Assembly (NCBI GenBank): GCA_900539325.1
Contig: UQCC01000011.1
Coordinates: 1-64,000, forward strand
Source: an uncultured Eubacterium sp.
Lineage (GTDB): Bacteria > Bacillota > Clostridia > Oscillospirales > Acutalibacteraceae
DNA: 64,000 nucleotides
Reading direction: 5' to 3'
Part shown: piece by piece, positions 17,011-25,541 of the stretch
Layout: each line of letters opens with the position of its first letter
Position numbering within the stretch: the first letter of the stretch is position 1
The notes under the pieces: model-generated
Seen by the model: only the letters and a program-made list of their open reading frames with translations
What the model was told of the DNA's origin: nothing
The model's database searches: none
Program-made: the position numbers and the translations under genes

Positions 17011-17796
17011 TTAATATTTCAACGCAACATTTTTTACATCTGTGATAAACATATGCCCCGGTGCATGAGTAATTGCTATCGGTGGCTTTGTTTGCATAAC
17101 AGCATTTTGAGGGGTTACACCGCACGGCCAAAACACCGGCACTTCGCCCTCGTTGATTGTAACACTGTCACCGTAATCCGGATGATTGACATCCAGAATG
17201 CCGATCGCTTCCGGATTTCCGATTTGAATAGGTGCACCGTGAACCTTTGGCATTGCAGCCGTTACCTCAACCGCCTTGACAACCAAATCATTTGGTATCG
17301 GACGCATTGAAACGACCATATTCCCGTGGAATGCACCTGCCGAAGCAAGTTCAATATTTGTATTGAACATCGGCACATTAACATTTTCCTCTATATGACG
17401 AACAGGAATATCCGCCTCGAGCATTTCGCTCTCAAAACTGAAGCTGCAACCGATGAGAAAGTATACAAAATCATCCTGCCAATATTCGGAAATATCCGTT
17501 ACTTCCTTTTCAAGCACACCATTTTTCCAAATTCTGTACTTTGGAAAATCCGTGCACACATCTCCCTCGCTTGCCATAGCCTTGAACTCTCTTGAACCGA
17601 CATCGCCGACCTCTAAAATCGGGCACGGCTTTGGGTTACGCATACAAAAAAGGAGAAAATCAAACGCATAGTCCTTTGGCAAAATACAAAGATTTGCCTG
17701 CGCATAACCTGCACACATACCTGATGTTTGAAAATCAATTTTGCCCTCACGGATAAGTTTTTTCACTTCCTGAGGGTGCATTGCTGAATAATCCAT
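17011..17796 (-). CDS. YcsI/DUF1445 family protein, D-glutamate cyclase-related
   Basis: 261 residues, soluble. Family features: the start region HPQEVKKLIREGKIDF-TSGMCAGYAQANL, DFLLFCMRNPKPCPILEV, and the C-terminal FWPCGVTPQNAVM and ITHAPGHMFITD. Long annotated as a putative hydro-lyase. To my knowledge mammalian D-glutamate cyclase (DGLUCY) carries this family at its N-terminus and DUF4392 at its C-terminus; here both occur as separate genes in one operon. ATG at 17796 is chosen for its AGGAGTG site; a TTG at 17814 is less likely. Exact reaction not proven by sequence. Confidence 0.9.
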   Translation of the reverse strand: MDYSAMHPQEVKKLIREGKIDFQTSGMCAGYAQANLCILPKDYAFDFLLFCMRNPKPCPILEVGDVGSREFKAMASEGDVCTDFPKYRIWKNGVLEKEVTDISEYWQDDFVYFLIGCSFSFESEMLEADIPVRHIEENVNVPMFNTNIELASAGAFHGNMVVSMRPIPNDLVVKAVEVTAAMPKVHGAPIQIGNPEAIGILDVNHPDYGDSVTINEGEVPVFWPCGVTPQNAVMQTKPPIAITHAPGHMFITDVKNVALKY

Positions 17797-17810
17797 ATTC
17801 ACTCCTAAAA

Positions 17811-18740
17811 TCAAAACATATATAAATTATCAAAAAATCGTTTTTGTTTTTTTGCTTCTTGCTCCGCTTCCTCAACGGTAACACTCTTAAATTTGACGGT
17901 ATTCCCTGCCGAAAGCTGTGACGCACGAGGCAAATCAACGCTGATAACAGTTGCAATTTTGGCATATCCGCCCGTGGTTTGATGGTCTGCCATAAGAATA
18001 ATCGGCTCGCCCGAATTCGGCACTTGAACAGAACCGAAAACAATACCATCGGATATAATATCCATACCGTTTTTCGACTTGAGCGGTTCGCCTGAAAGCC
18101 TTATACCCATTCTGTCCGACTGAGCGGTAACTTCATACTTCTGCGACAAAAAGAGCCTTATGTCCTCGTCTGTGAACATCTCGTTTTGCGGACCTAAAAC
18201 AACACGAAGTTCTGTATCGTTGCCATATTCAGGTTCGGGAATTTCCCACTTGTCAATATCGCCGAGGGGGAACGCACCCGTTCCTATTGCAAGAATATCT
18301 CCGCTTTGCAGTTTTCTGCCATTGTATCCGCCAAAAGCAAACTTCAAATTTGTTGAAGCACTGCCAAAAACATATTCGCCGACTATTCCGCCTGCAACGG
18401 CAAGATAAGCACGCAAACCGCTTTTTGCCGCACCCATAGAAAGAATGTCGCCGTTATTTATCTTGTAAGCCTTGTTTCTTTTTATCGGCTTGTCATTTAT
18501 TTTTGCATCAAAATCCGCACCGGAAACACAAATCACCGTATCCTGCGTAAATCTTGCCGTGATGCCGAGCACAGTCATTTCAAGAACAGGAGCACTGTCG
18601 CAATTACCACACAAACGGTTGGCAACCCTCATACTGAATCTGTCCATAACACCGTTTTGAGTAAAGCCGTTTTTCATAACACCGACTCTGCCAAAATCCT
18701 GCACGGTAGTTAATAGTCCCGGAGTAATAATTTCAATCAT
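17811..18740 (-). CDS. pxpC: 5-oxoprolinase subunit PxpC (biotin-dependent carboxyltransferase-like, KipA family)
   Basis: 309 residues. Typical start ITPGLLTTVQDFGRVG and NGVMDRFSMRVANRL, then GLRAYLAVAGGI and the GGYAKIATVI region near the end. With PxpB it forms the carboxyltransferase-like half of 5-oxoprolinase; Bacillus relatives were first named KipA. It overlaps pxpB by four bases (ATGA) and lies 14 bases before the YcsI-family gene. Confidence 0.95.
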   Translation of the reverse strand: MIEIITPGLLTTVQDFGRVGVMKNGFTQNGVMDRFSMRVANRLCGNCDSAPVLEMTVLGITARFTQDTVICVSGADFDAKINDKPIKRNKAYKINNGDILSMGAAKSGLRAYLAVAGGIVGEYVFGSASTNLKFAFGGYNGRKLQSGDILAIGTGAFPLGDIDKWEIPEPEYGNDTELRVVLGPQNEMFTDEDIRLFLSQKYEVTAQSDRMGIRLSGEPLKSKNGMDIISDGIVFGSVQVPNSGEPIILMADHQTTGGYAKIATVISVDLPRASQLSAGNTVKFKSVTVEEAEQEAKKQKRFFDNLYMF

Positions 18741-19462
18741 CGTTCAACCTCCGTAACTTTAACCTCATATGTGCAATTTTTAATTCTCTTTTCTATTTGG
18801 TCATATTCGGCAAGGCTGACAGGCACAAATCGAATATAATCACCCGATGAATATAAAATCGGATTTTCTCTTTCCTTGTCATAAACTTTGACGGGAGTTT
18901 TGCCGATAAGCTGCCATCCGCCCGGTGAAGCAACGGGATAAATGCCTGTTTGCTCACCGCCGATACCGACAGCACCTTCAAAAATCTCCGACCTCGGTGA
19001 ATCAAGGCGGGGCGTTGCAAGTGCTTCGTCCATACCTCCGAGATAAGCAAACCCCGGCAAAAATCCAAGCATATAAATGAGATAATCTCTGCCGCTGTGC
19101 CGAGCAATAACTTCTTCCCTTGTAAGGTGAGAATGCTCGCAAACATTGCCCATATCAAGAGCAAAGCAATCATCATAGCACACAGGAATTTCATACAACT
19201 TAGCTTTGCGGCTTGATGTAATTTTTATATTTTTTATTATCTTTTCAAGCCTGCTTATAAGTTTTTTTGCACTGATTTCGGCACAATCATAAAGCACCGA
19301 CACCGAGCAAAATGTTGGGATATATTCGGTAACGCCCTTTATCCCTGCCTGCTCGATTTCGGCACAAAGAGAGGTCACATACGCATTGACCTCTCTGCTT
19401 ATTTCATTTTTAAACTGTACGGTAACTGCACTGTCACCGTTTTGCAAAAATGAATGTATCAT
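18737..19462 (-). CDS. pxpB: 5-oxoprolinase subunit PxpB (KipI/allophanate hydrolase subunit 1 family)
   Basis: 241 residues. Family motifs: NGDSAVTVQF near the start, YEIPVCYDDCFALDMG, the conserved GFLPGFAYLGGMDEALATPR, then ASPGGWQLIGKTP. Forms a complex with PxpC and PxpA in ATP-dependent hydrolysis of 5-oxoproline. In Bacillus the homologue KipI also inhibits kinase KinA, so a link to sporulation is possible but not indicated by position. Overlaps both neighbours by four bases. Confidence 0.95.
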   Translation of the reverse strand: MIHSFLQNGDSAVTVQFKNEISREVNAYVTSLCAEIEQAGIKGVTEYIPTFCSVSVLYDCAEISAKKLISRLEKIIKNIKITSSRKAKLYEIPVCYDDCFALDMGNVCEHSHLTREEVIARHSGRDYLIYMLGFLPGFAYLGGMDEALATPRLDSPRSEIFEGAVGIGGEQTGIYPVASPGGWQLIGKTPVKVYDKERENPILYSSGDYIRFVPVSLAEYDQIEKRIKNCTYEVKVTEVER

Positions 19463-20517
19463 CCGAAATATCCTTTTTTAAGTGTAGTTTCAAACCAAGC
19501 GGCGGTTTTATCCTCGACAGTATGAGGATAATCAACAAGTCCGCGCATAAGCGAAATCATAGGCAAAATAATATTTTTGCCGATACCGTCAATATACGGT
19601 CTTGCTTCGCCGTACATATCAAGCATACCTGCACCTGCCGCAGCGTCCATAACGGCTGACTCCTCCTCTTCCGTATGAAGAAGATTAACATCGCCCAAAA
19701 GAAATGCCGTGCATGCCATAAGCGCGTTCATTCCCCAATCGCTGACAGTTGCCGTAATGATATTATCAGCGGCTGTATCCGCCAAAATTCCAAATCCCGT
19801 ACCTGCCTTGCAACCGCCTTTTTCGGCATACGGAATATACTTTCTTATATGCTCCTCAATAGTGCCCATACCAAGTTCATTGCCGAGGTCACCGATAGAA
19901 AGGTTGTACACTCCCCTGCTTTGACATTCTCTGAAAAGCACATCATACTTTGCCTCAACATCAGTTGTGTTTACGCCAACTGCATTGTGATAGTAGCCGT
20001 TTTTGTTTCTGCCCGGTGCTTCGTTTGAAATAATAGCACAAGGAAGTCCGTGAGAAAGGATTTCTGCTGTTTGTTCATCCTCTTTTGCCTTGTCCTTTGT
20101 AAAGGTGACAATGCAAACTGTGTTGTCGGGAATATTGTCTATATCATAAGTAACATCAAAACCGAGCACCTTGCTCATAGCCTTGATTGATTTTTCACAC
20201 TGATCGGGAACAATCATAACTGGCTTTGCACCAAAGGCACGCATAACAAATCGAGCAAATACGGTTGAAGAAATAATGCCGTCCGTTTCAGCCTCGTTCC
20301 ACGGAAGAAGAACAAAACCCGTAAGGATAAACACTTTTTCGCCCTTTTTGATGTTCGCTACAAGTCCCTCAGCACCGTTGAGTGACAAAGGCTTGCCTGT
20401 GTATTTGATTGCACCGTCATAAAGAATACGGCACACACCGTAGCCTCTCGGGTCAAGATTCATCAGCCAATCAAGATTATAGCCGACATTGAGTTTTGTA
20501 AGTTCTGTTCTGTTCAT
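19459..20517 (-). CDS. DUF4392 family protein, probable D-glutamate cyclase
   Basis: 352 residues, soluble. Features include the Gly-rich EKVFILTGFVLLPWNEAETDG region, ISNEAPGRNKNGYYHN, SIGDLGNELGMGTI and ADNIITATVSDWGMNAL; the acidic GDxGNExGMG patch looks like a metal or active site. DUF4392 is the C-terminal family of mammalian D-glutamate cyclase, which turns D-glutamate into 5-oxo-D-proline. Sitting between a D-amino-acid aminotransferase and PxpB, the same reaction is a natural proposal. Overlaps dat by one base and pxpB by four. Confidence 0.85.
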   Translation of the reverse strand: MNRTELTKLNVGYNLDWLMNLDPRGYGVCRILYDGAIKYTGKPLSLNGAEGLVANIKKGEKVFILTGFVLLPWNEAETDGIISSTVFARFVMRAFGAKPVMIVPDQCEKSIKAMSKVLGFDVTYDIDNIPDNTVCIVTFTKDKAKEDEQTAEILSHGLPCAIISNEAPGRNKNGYYHNAVGVNTTDVEAKYDVLFRECQSRGVYNLSIGDLGNELGMGTIEEHIRKYIPYAEKGGCKAGTGFGILADTAADNIITATVSDWGMNALMACTAFLLGDVNLLHTEEEESAVMDAAAGAGMLDMYGEARPYIDGIGKNIILPMISLMRGLVDYPHTVEDKTAAWFETTLKKGYFG

Positions 20518-21359
20518 TATGCTTTACACTGCTCCTCAAAATCTTTAACCAAAGCGTCCTGAATTGTTTTGAGCATTTCAGGTGCTTTACCGCCTACCGG
20601 CTTGCCGTCAACTGTCTTTACAGGAATACAGAATGAACCTGTTGAATGAACAATAATTTCATCGGCATTCATAAGTTCATCAAGGGTGTAATCTCTTTCT
20701 TCAACGCCATAGCCGAGTTTTTTTGCAAAAGCAAGAAGACGAATTCTTGCAGTACCCGGAAGTACCTTATCGTCAAGCTGATGAGTGATAACCTTGCCGT
20801 CCTTAAAAATAGAAACATTTGAGTGTGCACATTCGGTTACTAAATCGCCTCTGTGGAAGATAGCCTCTTGACAACCTGCTCTGTCTGCCGCTGTTGCTGC
20901 AAGGCAAGACGGAATAAGGTTCAAGGTTTTGCAATTGCAATAATAAAATCTCTTGTCTTCATAAGTGATAACATCAATAGGCTTGTATGTATCTGCAACA
21001 TGAGCCGGGGTGAGAGTAATCCACAAATTACCCTGCATATCCTCAGGATAAATATGACCTCTGAGTCCGTTGCCTCTTGTAACCTGCATATAAACAAACT
21101 GGTCGCCGTCATCAACCTTCAAAACAAGTTCACGAAGAAGTTTATCGAGTTCGTCACGCTCAATAGGAATGTTCATACCAAGAAGTTTTGCGGAATTGTA
21201 AAATCTTGTAAGGTGAGCATCCATGTCAAAAACAACATGGTTGTGAGCATAAGTAGCATCGTAAACACCGTCACCAAACCAGCAAACTCTGTCAAGCATC
21301 GGAATTTGCATATTCTCGATTTCGTCATATTTACCGTTATAGTAACCTAAATTCTTCAT
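20517..21359 (-). CDS. dat: D-amino-acid aminotransferase (PLP fold type IV)
   Basis: 280 residues. Class IV features: DRVCWFGDGVYD with Tyr33, PLP lysine Lys144 in NCKTLNLIPS, and GDLVTECAHSN. The carboxylate-binding pair of Bacillus D-alanine transaminase (Arg98-x-His100) is matched by Arg100-Gly-His102 in TRGNGLRGH; branched-chain transaminases lack this pair. Such enzymes exchange amino groups among D-alanine, D-glutamate and 2-oxo acids. The ATG at 21359 has GGGGGAAAATTT before it; an 18-residue longer frame has no site. First gene of the operon, joined by TAATG to the DUF4392 gene. 4-amino-4-deoxychorismate lyase is an alternative but lacks the R-x-H pair. Confidence 0.9.
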   Translation of the reverse strand: MKNLGYYNGKYDEIENMQIPMLDRVCWFGDGVYDATYAHNHVVFDMDAHLTRFYNSAKLLGMNIPIERDELDKLLRELVLKVDDGDQFVYMQVTRGNGLRGHIYPEDMQGNLWITLTPAHVADTYKPIDVITYEDKRFYYCNCKTLNLIPSCLAATAADRAGCQEAIFHRGDLVTECAHSNVSIFKDGKVITHQLDDKVLPGTARIRLLAFAKKLGYGVEERDYTLDELMNADEIIVHSTGSFCIPVKTVDGKPVGGKAPEMLKTIQDALVKDFEEQCKA

Positions 21360-21386
21360 AAATTTTCCCCCAAAAATAGAATTTAA

Positions 21387-21434
21387 TAAAAAAAAGCGCA
21401 AGAAAGCTCCCAATAAACGAAAAGACTTCCTTGC
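21387..21434 (-). terminator. Terminator/possible attenuator in the dat leader
   Basis: On the minus strand GCAAGGAAG pairs with CTTTCTTGC across a 19-base loop and is followed by a T-rich tract ending 28 bases before the dat start. No promoter fits between it and dat. It may simply end the thiamine-precursor transporter operon, or act as an attenuator for a message starting near an extended TATAAT at 21494-21489. Confidence 0.6.
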
Positions 21435-21525
21435 CCTCTTTTTTAATTCTAATACTATTAAATATAAAAGTAAATACTAAATTTTTACATTATATGTAGA
21501 AAATTTAAGTCGATTTTTGTGCAGA

Positions 21526-22263
21526 TTACAATAAATGTAATATTTGCACAATTTGCCTTTTGTAGTTCAAAAACTCATCTGTTAGATTGAACTCTGTTGT
21601 TCTCGGCTTTGGTGCGTCGATTTTAATCTCATTTGCACACACACCGTCGGCAAGAATATAAATTCTGTCCGACAGCAAAATTGCCTCGTCAATATCGTGA
21701 GTAATGAACACCGTTGACAAATCAATATTTTGCATAACATCAAGATACCACTTGTGAATAATGGATTTTGTAATGGTATCAAGTGCACTGAACGGCTCAT
21801 CAAGAAGTGCAACGCCGTTTGATGACAAATATGTACGGAGCAAAGCCGCTCTCTGACGCATACCGCCCGAAAGTTGTGACGGATACCGATACTGCGTGCC
21901 GTCAAGACCAAAGGTTTTGAAATAAGGCTCTGCCTGTGCTCTTGCGTCCTTTTTGCTCACACCCTTGATAACAAGAGGAAGCGAAACATTGTCTATCACC
22001 TTTCTGTAAGGCAAAAGCAAGTCTTTTTGGAGCATATAGCTGACATTGCCCGGCTTGCCCGTAATATCCTCGCCGTTTAACCAAACCTTGCCGCTGTCGG
22101 GCATATGAATACCCGACAGGACATTAAACAGCGTTGTTTTTCCGCCGCCGCTGACGCCCAAAAGGCTGACAATCTCGCCCTTGTTGAGTGTAAGCGAAGC
22201 ACCTTTTAAGACCTTATTATCGCCGAAGCTTTTATAAATATTTTCAGCCTTTAAAATTTCCAT
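21526..22263 (-). CDS. ABC transporter ATP-binding protein, thiamine precursor (HMP) uptake
   Basis: 245 residues. Walker A GVSGGGKTT, Q-loop YMLQKDLLLPYR, signature LSGGMRQRAALLR, Walker B GVALLDEPFSALD and H-loop FITHDIDEA are complete. It belongs to the nitrate/sulfonate/taurine/HMP class. It powers the permease and binding protein encoded upstream. The TPP riboswitch at the operon head points to a thiamine precursor as substrate (ThiZ role). Its stop is followed by the terminator ahead of the dat operon. Confidence 0.92.
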   Translation of the reverse strand: MEILKAENIYKSFGDNKVLKGASLTLNKGEIVSLLGVSGGGKTTLFNVLSGIHMPDSGKVWLNGEDITGKPGNVSYMLQKDLLLPYRKVIDNVSLPLVIKGVSKKDARAQAEPYFKTFGLDGTQYRYPSQLSGGMRQRAALLRTYLSSNGVALLDEPFSALDTITKSIIHKWYLDVMQNIDLSTVFITHDIDEAILLSDRIYILADGVCANEIKIDAPKPRTTEFNLTDEFLNYKRQIVQILHLL

Positions 22264-22266
22264 AAA

Positions 22267-23295
22267 TTATGCCAAATAATCGTTTGTGAAACCTGTGTTT
22301 TCAGGAATTTTTTCTTTTACAATCTTTTCTTCGCCGAGCCAGTTATAAAATGCGTTCCATCTTGCAGGGTCGATATAGCCCCACTTCGGAGCGTCAGCAA
22401 TATACTGGTCTACCATATACTTTTGGCTTGCCTTTACAAGTTCTTCACTGCCTTTGAGTGAGCCTGTGTCGTCACCGTCAATAAGGATTTGAGCTGCTTC
22501 GTCAGGATTTTCGATAGCATATTCATATCCCTTTTTGGTTGCAGAAAGGAATGCCTTAACTGTTTCAGGGTCGTTCTTGATAAGGTCGTTGTTTGCGATA
22601 AGAATAGGAGTGTAATAGTCAAATGTAGGGTTCAAATCCTTAAAGAAGAACCTGTCAACTTCTACATTGTTTACCTGAGCGTTAACTCCGCCCCATCCGT
22701 CAAACACCCAAATTGCGTGATCCGGATTTTGCTTTACATCCTGTGCTTCGTCTGTTACAGTGTTTGGAATTCTCTTAACCTTGCTCCAATCACCGCCGTC
22801 TGCCTTAACAACATTTTCCAACATTGCAAGCTCAATAGGTGAATCCCAAGTGAGATATGTTTTGCCTTCAAGACCCTTTGGACTGTCGATGCCTGCACCC
22901 TTTTTAGACATAACGCAAGAAGTATTGTGCTGAAGAAGAGCGGCAACAGCTGTAACCTGCATTGGAGTTGCAGATGTGAAAGCAGATGCGATTGTATCCT
23001 GTGCGTCAATAGCAAACTGTGCCTGACCTGCGGAACAAGCCTCTGTTGCACCGTTTTCAGGTGGCTGAACGATTGATACATTAAGACCTGCGTCTTTGTA
23101 ATAGCCTTTTTGCAATGCAACATAAAAACCTGTGTGGTTTGTGTTAGGTGTCCAATCAAGGCAGAGTGTAACATCCTTTAATTCTTTTGTTTTGTCGTCT
23201 GACGCATCATCCGAATTTGCCTTTGAGCAAGCGGCAAATGCACAAACAAGAGAAAGTGCAAGCAACAATGCAATTATTTTCTTAAACTTTTTCAT
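22267..23295 (-). CDS. ABC transporter substrate-binding lipoprotein, NMT1/THI5-like (HMP binding)
   Basis: 342 residues with lipoprotein signal (LVCAFAAC). The mature start VTLCLDWTPNTNHTGFYVAL is the hallmark of THI5/NMT1-like proteins that bind the pyrimidine precursor of thiamine or its breakdown products. Also seen: PPENGATEACSAGQAQFAID and the Trp-rich C-terminus. Overlaps the permease stop by ATGA. ThiY-like role supported by the riboswitch. Confidence 0.92.
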   Translation of the reverse strand: MKKFKKIIALLLALSLVCAFAACSKANSDDASDDKTKELKDVTLCLDWTPNTNHTGFYVALQKGYYKDAGLNVSIVQPPENGATEACSAGQAQFAIDAQDTIASAFTSATPMQVTAVAALLQHNTSCVMSKKGAGIDSPKGLEGKTYLTWDSPIELAMLENVVKADGGDWSKVKRIPNTVTDEAQDVKQNPDHAIWVFDGWGGVNAQVNNVEVDRFFFKDLNPTFDYYTPILIANNDLIKNDPETVKAFLSATKKGYEYAIENPDEAAQILIDGDDTGSLKGSEELVKASQKYMVDQYIADAPKWGYIDPARWNAFYNWLGEEKIVKEKIPENTGFTNDYLA

Positions 23296-24077
23296 TTTTT
23301 GTCTCCCAAATTTTCTGTTTTATGTACCCACGGCATAGAAATTCTTTCAAGCAAAATAACAATGCCCATAAGCACCAAGCTGATTGCCGAAATAAACACG
23401 ATAACGGCAAACATTTTGTCAAAGGCATAAGCCTTTTTTACTCTTGTCATATAAACGCCGAGTCCCTCAAATCCGCCGAGCCATTCCGAAACAACGGCAC
23501 CGACAACCGCATAGGCGGCAGAAATGCGAAGCCCCGAAAAGAACGAAGCGGTAGCATTCGGCAATTTGACTATCCTAAAAATTTGAAGTCGTGTTGCTCC
23601 CATAGAACGCATAAGATTTATCGCATCGACATCAACGCTTTCAAACCCGTTGAGAAGCCCGATTGCAATAGGGAAAAATGTTGTGAGAACAACAAGTGTG
23701 ATTTTCGGAGCCATACCAAAGCCCATCCAGAGCACCAAAAGAGGCGCAATTGCAATGGTCGGAATTGTTTGAGTAACAACCAAAACAGGATAAAGAGCCT
23801 TGTTGATTATGGTAAATCTGTCCATAAGGCTTGCAATGACAAAGGCTATTGCAATGCCGATGAGCAAGCCGTAAAAAGTTTCCTGCAAAGTGACAGCCGC
23901 CTGTTTCATCATAATTGAAAAATTGTCGACAAATGCTTTGACAACATCAATCGGTGACGGCAACATATATGCAGGCACAAGTTCCATATCACAAGCCAAA
24001 AACCACAACAGCAATATGACAATTATCGCACCGAGCGGTGCAAGTTTATTGGTGATGTTTTGTAACTTTTTTGTCAA
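23292..24077 (-). CDS. ABC transporter permease, thiamine precursor uptake
   Basis: 261 residues with six membrane helices and the BPD-type EAA loop (MRSMGATRLQIFRIVKLPNA). ThiX-like partner of the neighbouring binding protein and ATPase. The only start in range is a TTG at 24077 with GAGG nine bases upstream, inside the end of the thiamine-binding-protein gene (32-base overlap), suggesting coupled translation. Confidence 0.9.
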   Translation of the reverse strand: MTKKLQNITNKLAPLGAIIVILLLWFLACDMELVPAYMLPSPIDVVKAFVDNFSIMMKQAAVTLQETFYGLLIGIAIAFVIASLMDRFTIINKALYPVLVVTQTIPTIAIAPLLVLWMGFGMAPKITLVVLTTFFPIAIGLLNGFESVDVDAINLMRSMGATRLQIFRIVKLPNATASFFSGLRISAAYAVVGAVVSEWLGGFEGLGVYMTRVKKAYAFDKMFAVIVFISAISLVLMGIVILLERISMPWVHKTENLGDKK

Positions 24078-24345
24078 TGGTCAATACCTCGCCCTCAGGA
24101 TTGTAAACCACCTTAATATATGCGCTCACGCTTGGGCAACCTGCCTTGATTGCAACCTTTTGGCAGTTTGCAACAATTTCCATAAGCTCATCATAGCTTT
24201 CGCCCTCAATGGTAGTTTCGAACGGACCTACATAATAATTGAGTCCTGTTGACTTGATGTATGCAATAACCTCATCAACAATGCGGATAAGTTCGTCCTC
24301 ATCCTTTGCGCTTGGCAAAACCTGAATAGCAACACTTGCTTTCAT
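24046..24345 (-). CDS. Thiamine-binding protein (MTH1187/YkoF-like, DUF77)
   Basis: 99 residues, cytoplasmic. Family pattern: SVAIQVLPS at the start, IDEVIAYIKSTGLNYYVGPFETTIEG and a conserved ACPSV/GCPSV-like VSAYIKV region. Such ferredoxin-fold proteins bind thiamine or hydroxymethylpyrimidine. ATG at 24345 preceded by AGGAAG; directly behind the TPP riboswitch terminator, so it is the first gene of the operon. Confidence 0.9.
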   Translation of the reverse strand: MKASVAIQVLPSAKDEDELIRIVDEVIAYIKSTGLNYYVGPFETTIEGESYDELMEIVANCQKVAIKAGCPSVSAYIKVVYNPEGEVLTIDKKVTKHHQ

Positions 24346-24384
24346 AATAAAATACTTCCTTTCATAATATTCTTGATAAGTCAA

Positions 24385-24512
24385 GAAAAAAAGCACCGAA
24401 AAAATCGGTGCTGAAATCCTAAATTTATATCGTCTTCCTACGCTCGCATTACCGAACAGGTTAGAAGGGTATAATCTCAGCCAAGATTGAAAAACAATCA
24501 GCACCCCTGACT
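24385..24512 (-). promoter_or_regulatory. TPP riboswitch with transcription terminator
   Basis: On the minus strand the THI-box elements are in order: TCAGGGGTGCT, GGCTGAGATTATACCC, ACCTGTTCGGTAATGCGAGC and GTAGGAAG (about 24512-24434). They are followed by the hairpin AGCACCGA / TCGGTGCT (24412-24392) and a T7 run. Thiamine pyrophosphate binding should stop transcription before the HMP transporter genes. Confidence 0.96.
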
Positions 24513-24527
24513 TATTAAGTTAACGAT

Positions 24528-24556
24528 ATTTTACCACTTTTTGTTCATTGTGTCAA
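24528..24556 (-). promoter_or_regulatory. Sigma-A promoter of the TPP-regulated operon
   Basis: Minus strand TTGACA (24556-24551), 17-base spacer, TAAAAT (24533-24528), just upstream of the riboswitch. Confidence 0.88.
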
Positions 24557-24770
24557 ATGGATTAAGCGAAACAAATGTTAAAGTCGTATTTAAATCATAA
24601 TATTTTATCAACAATATCAATTATGTCCATTGCTTGAAATTCATTTGTTTTTTAGGCATTTTAAATAATGAAAATAGCTTACTTATAAGATTCACCCTCT
24701 TTTTAATATTAATTTTCTACTTTTATGTTAATTTATTTTATGATATAGTAGTATTATAGGGGGTTATAAT

Positions 24771-25538
24771 ATGAAAAAAGCAAAGAAAATAGTTAAATCC
24801 TTATTTATAATAATAATTTCTGCGTTATTACTCGGCTTTGTAATACATACGATATATGTTCAAGCCCACAGAGGCGAGGCGGTTGAATACTTAGTTGAAA
24901 AATACAATACTAGTGCGCATGATTATAAAATAAAAAAGTATTACCCTCGAAAGTTGGTTAATAATAGTTCACATTCATCAAATATGTTTGAATTCTATTT
25001 TACTAATGAAACATGGAATATCATTTATAATGATAGAAGTTTTCAAGTGCAGAAAATCGGAGATAAAATTTATGATAATTATCAACTTGAAGATATTAGC
25101 AAATATGCAGCAATATATCTAAAAGAAAATATTGATAAAAATATTCTTGGTATGGAAATCAGTACAGAATTACTGTATGATTCAACGCTCAAAAATTTAC
25201 CGACAAATACTAACAAACTAATTACCGAAACTTCAATAGAAAAACTAATCTTAAATAAAGATTCTGATTATTTAAGAACCATAACTATTTATTATCTAAC
25301 AAATAATTGCGATTACTATAGAAACTCTGTAGGAAATGGTAACGAAAATTATAAAGAACTAAAAAACGAATTGCAATCAAAATTACTTTCTAAAAATGCA
25401 AATGTTAAAATCAATTTGGTGATATTTGAAAAAGAAATGAAATTTGAACGTTTTACAGTCAGAAAGCAAAAAGGAATTTCGTATCAGTCGTATGGAATTA
25501 ACTATGAAACAATAAGAAAAGAGAATGCTTATTTTTAA
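24771..25538 (+). CDS. Membrane-anchored protein of unknown function
   Basis: 255 residues: basic start, one membrane helix (about 10-30), then an extracellular or cytoplasmic soluble part rich in Asn, Lys and Tyr with no motif I know. Good ribosome site (AGGGGG) before the ATG. Codon use is strongly AT-biased compared with the neighbouring operons, like the sigma-factor island at 12.2-14.6 kb, suggesting acquired DNA. Followed at 3 bases by a small exported peptide gene and then an XRE regulator. Confidence 0.78.
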   Translation: MKKAKKIVKSLFIIIISALLLGFVIHTIYVQAHRGEAVEYLVEKYNTSAHDYKIKKYYPRKLVNNSSHSSNMFEFYFTNETWNIIYNDRSFQVQKIGDKIYDNYQLEDISKYAAIYLKENIDKNILGMEISTELLYDSTLKNLPTNTNKLITETSIEKLILNKDSDYLRTITIYYLTNNCDYYRNSVGNGNENYKELKNELQSKLLSKNANVKINLVIFEKEMKFERFTVRKQKGISYQSYGINYETIRKENAYF

Positions 25539-25541
25539 GTT

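Noticed and set aside
20517..21359. Branched-chain amino-acid aminotransferase
   Set aside because: The Arg-Gly-His carboxylate trap and operon context match D-amino-acid aminotransferase better, although the fold is the same.
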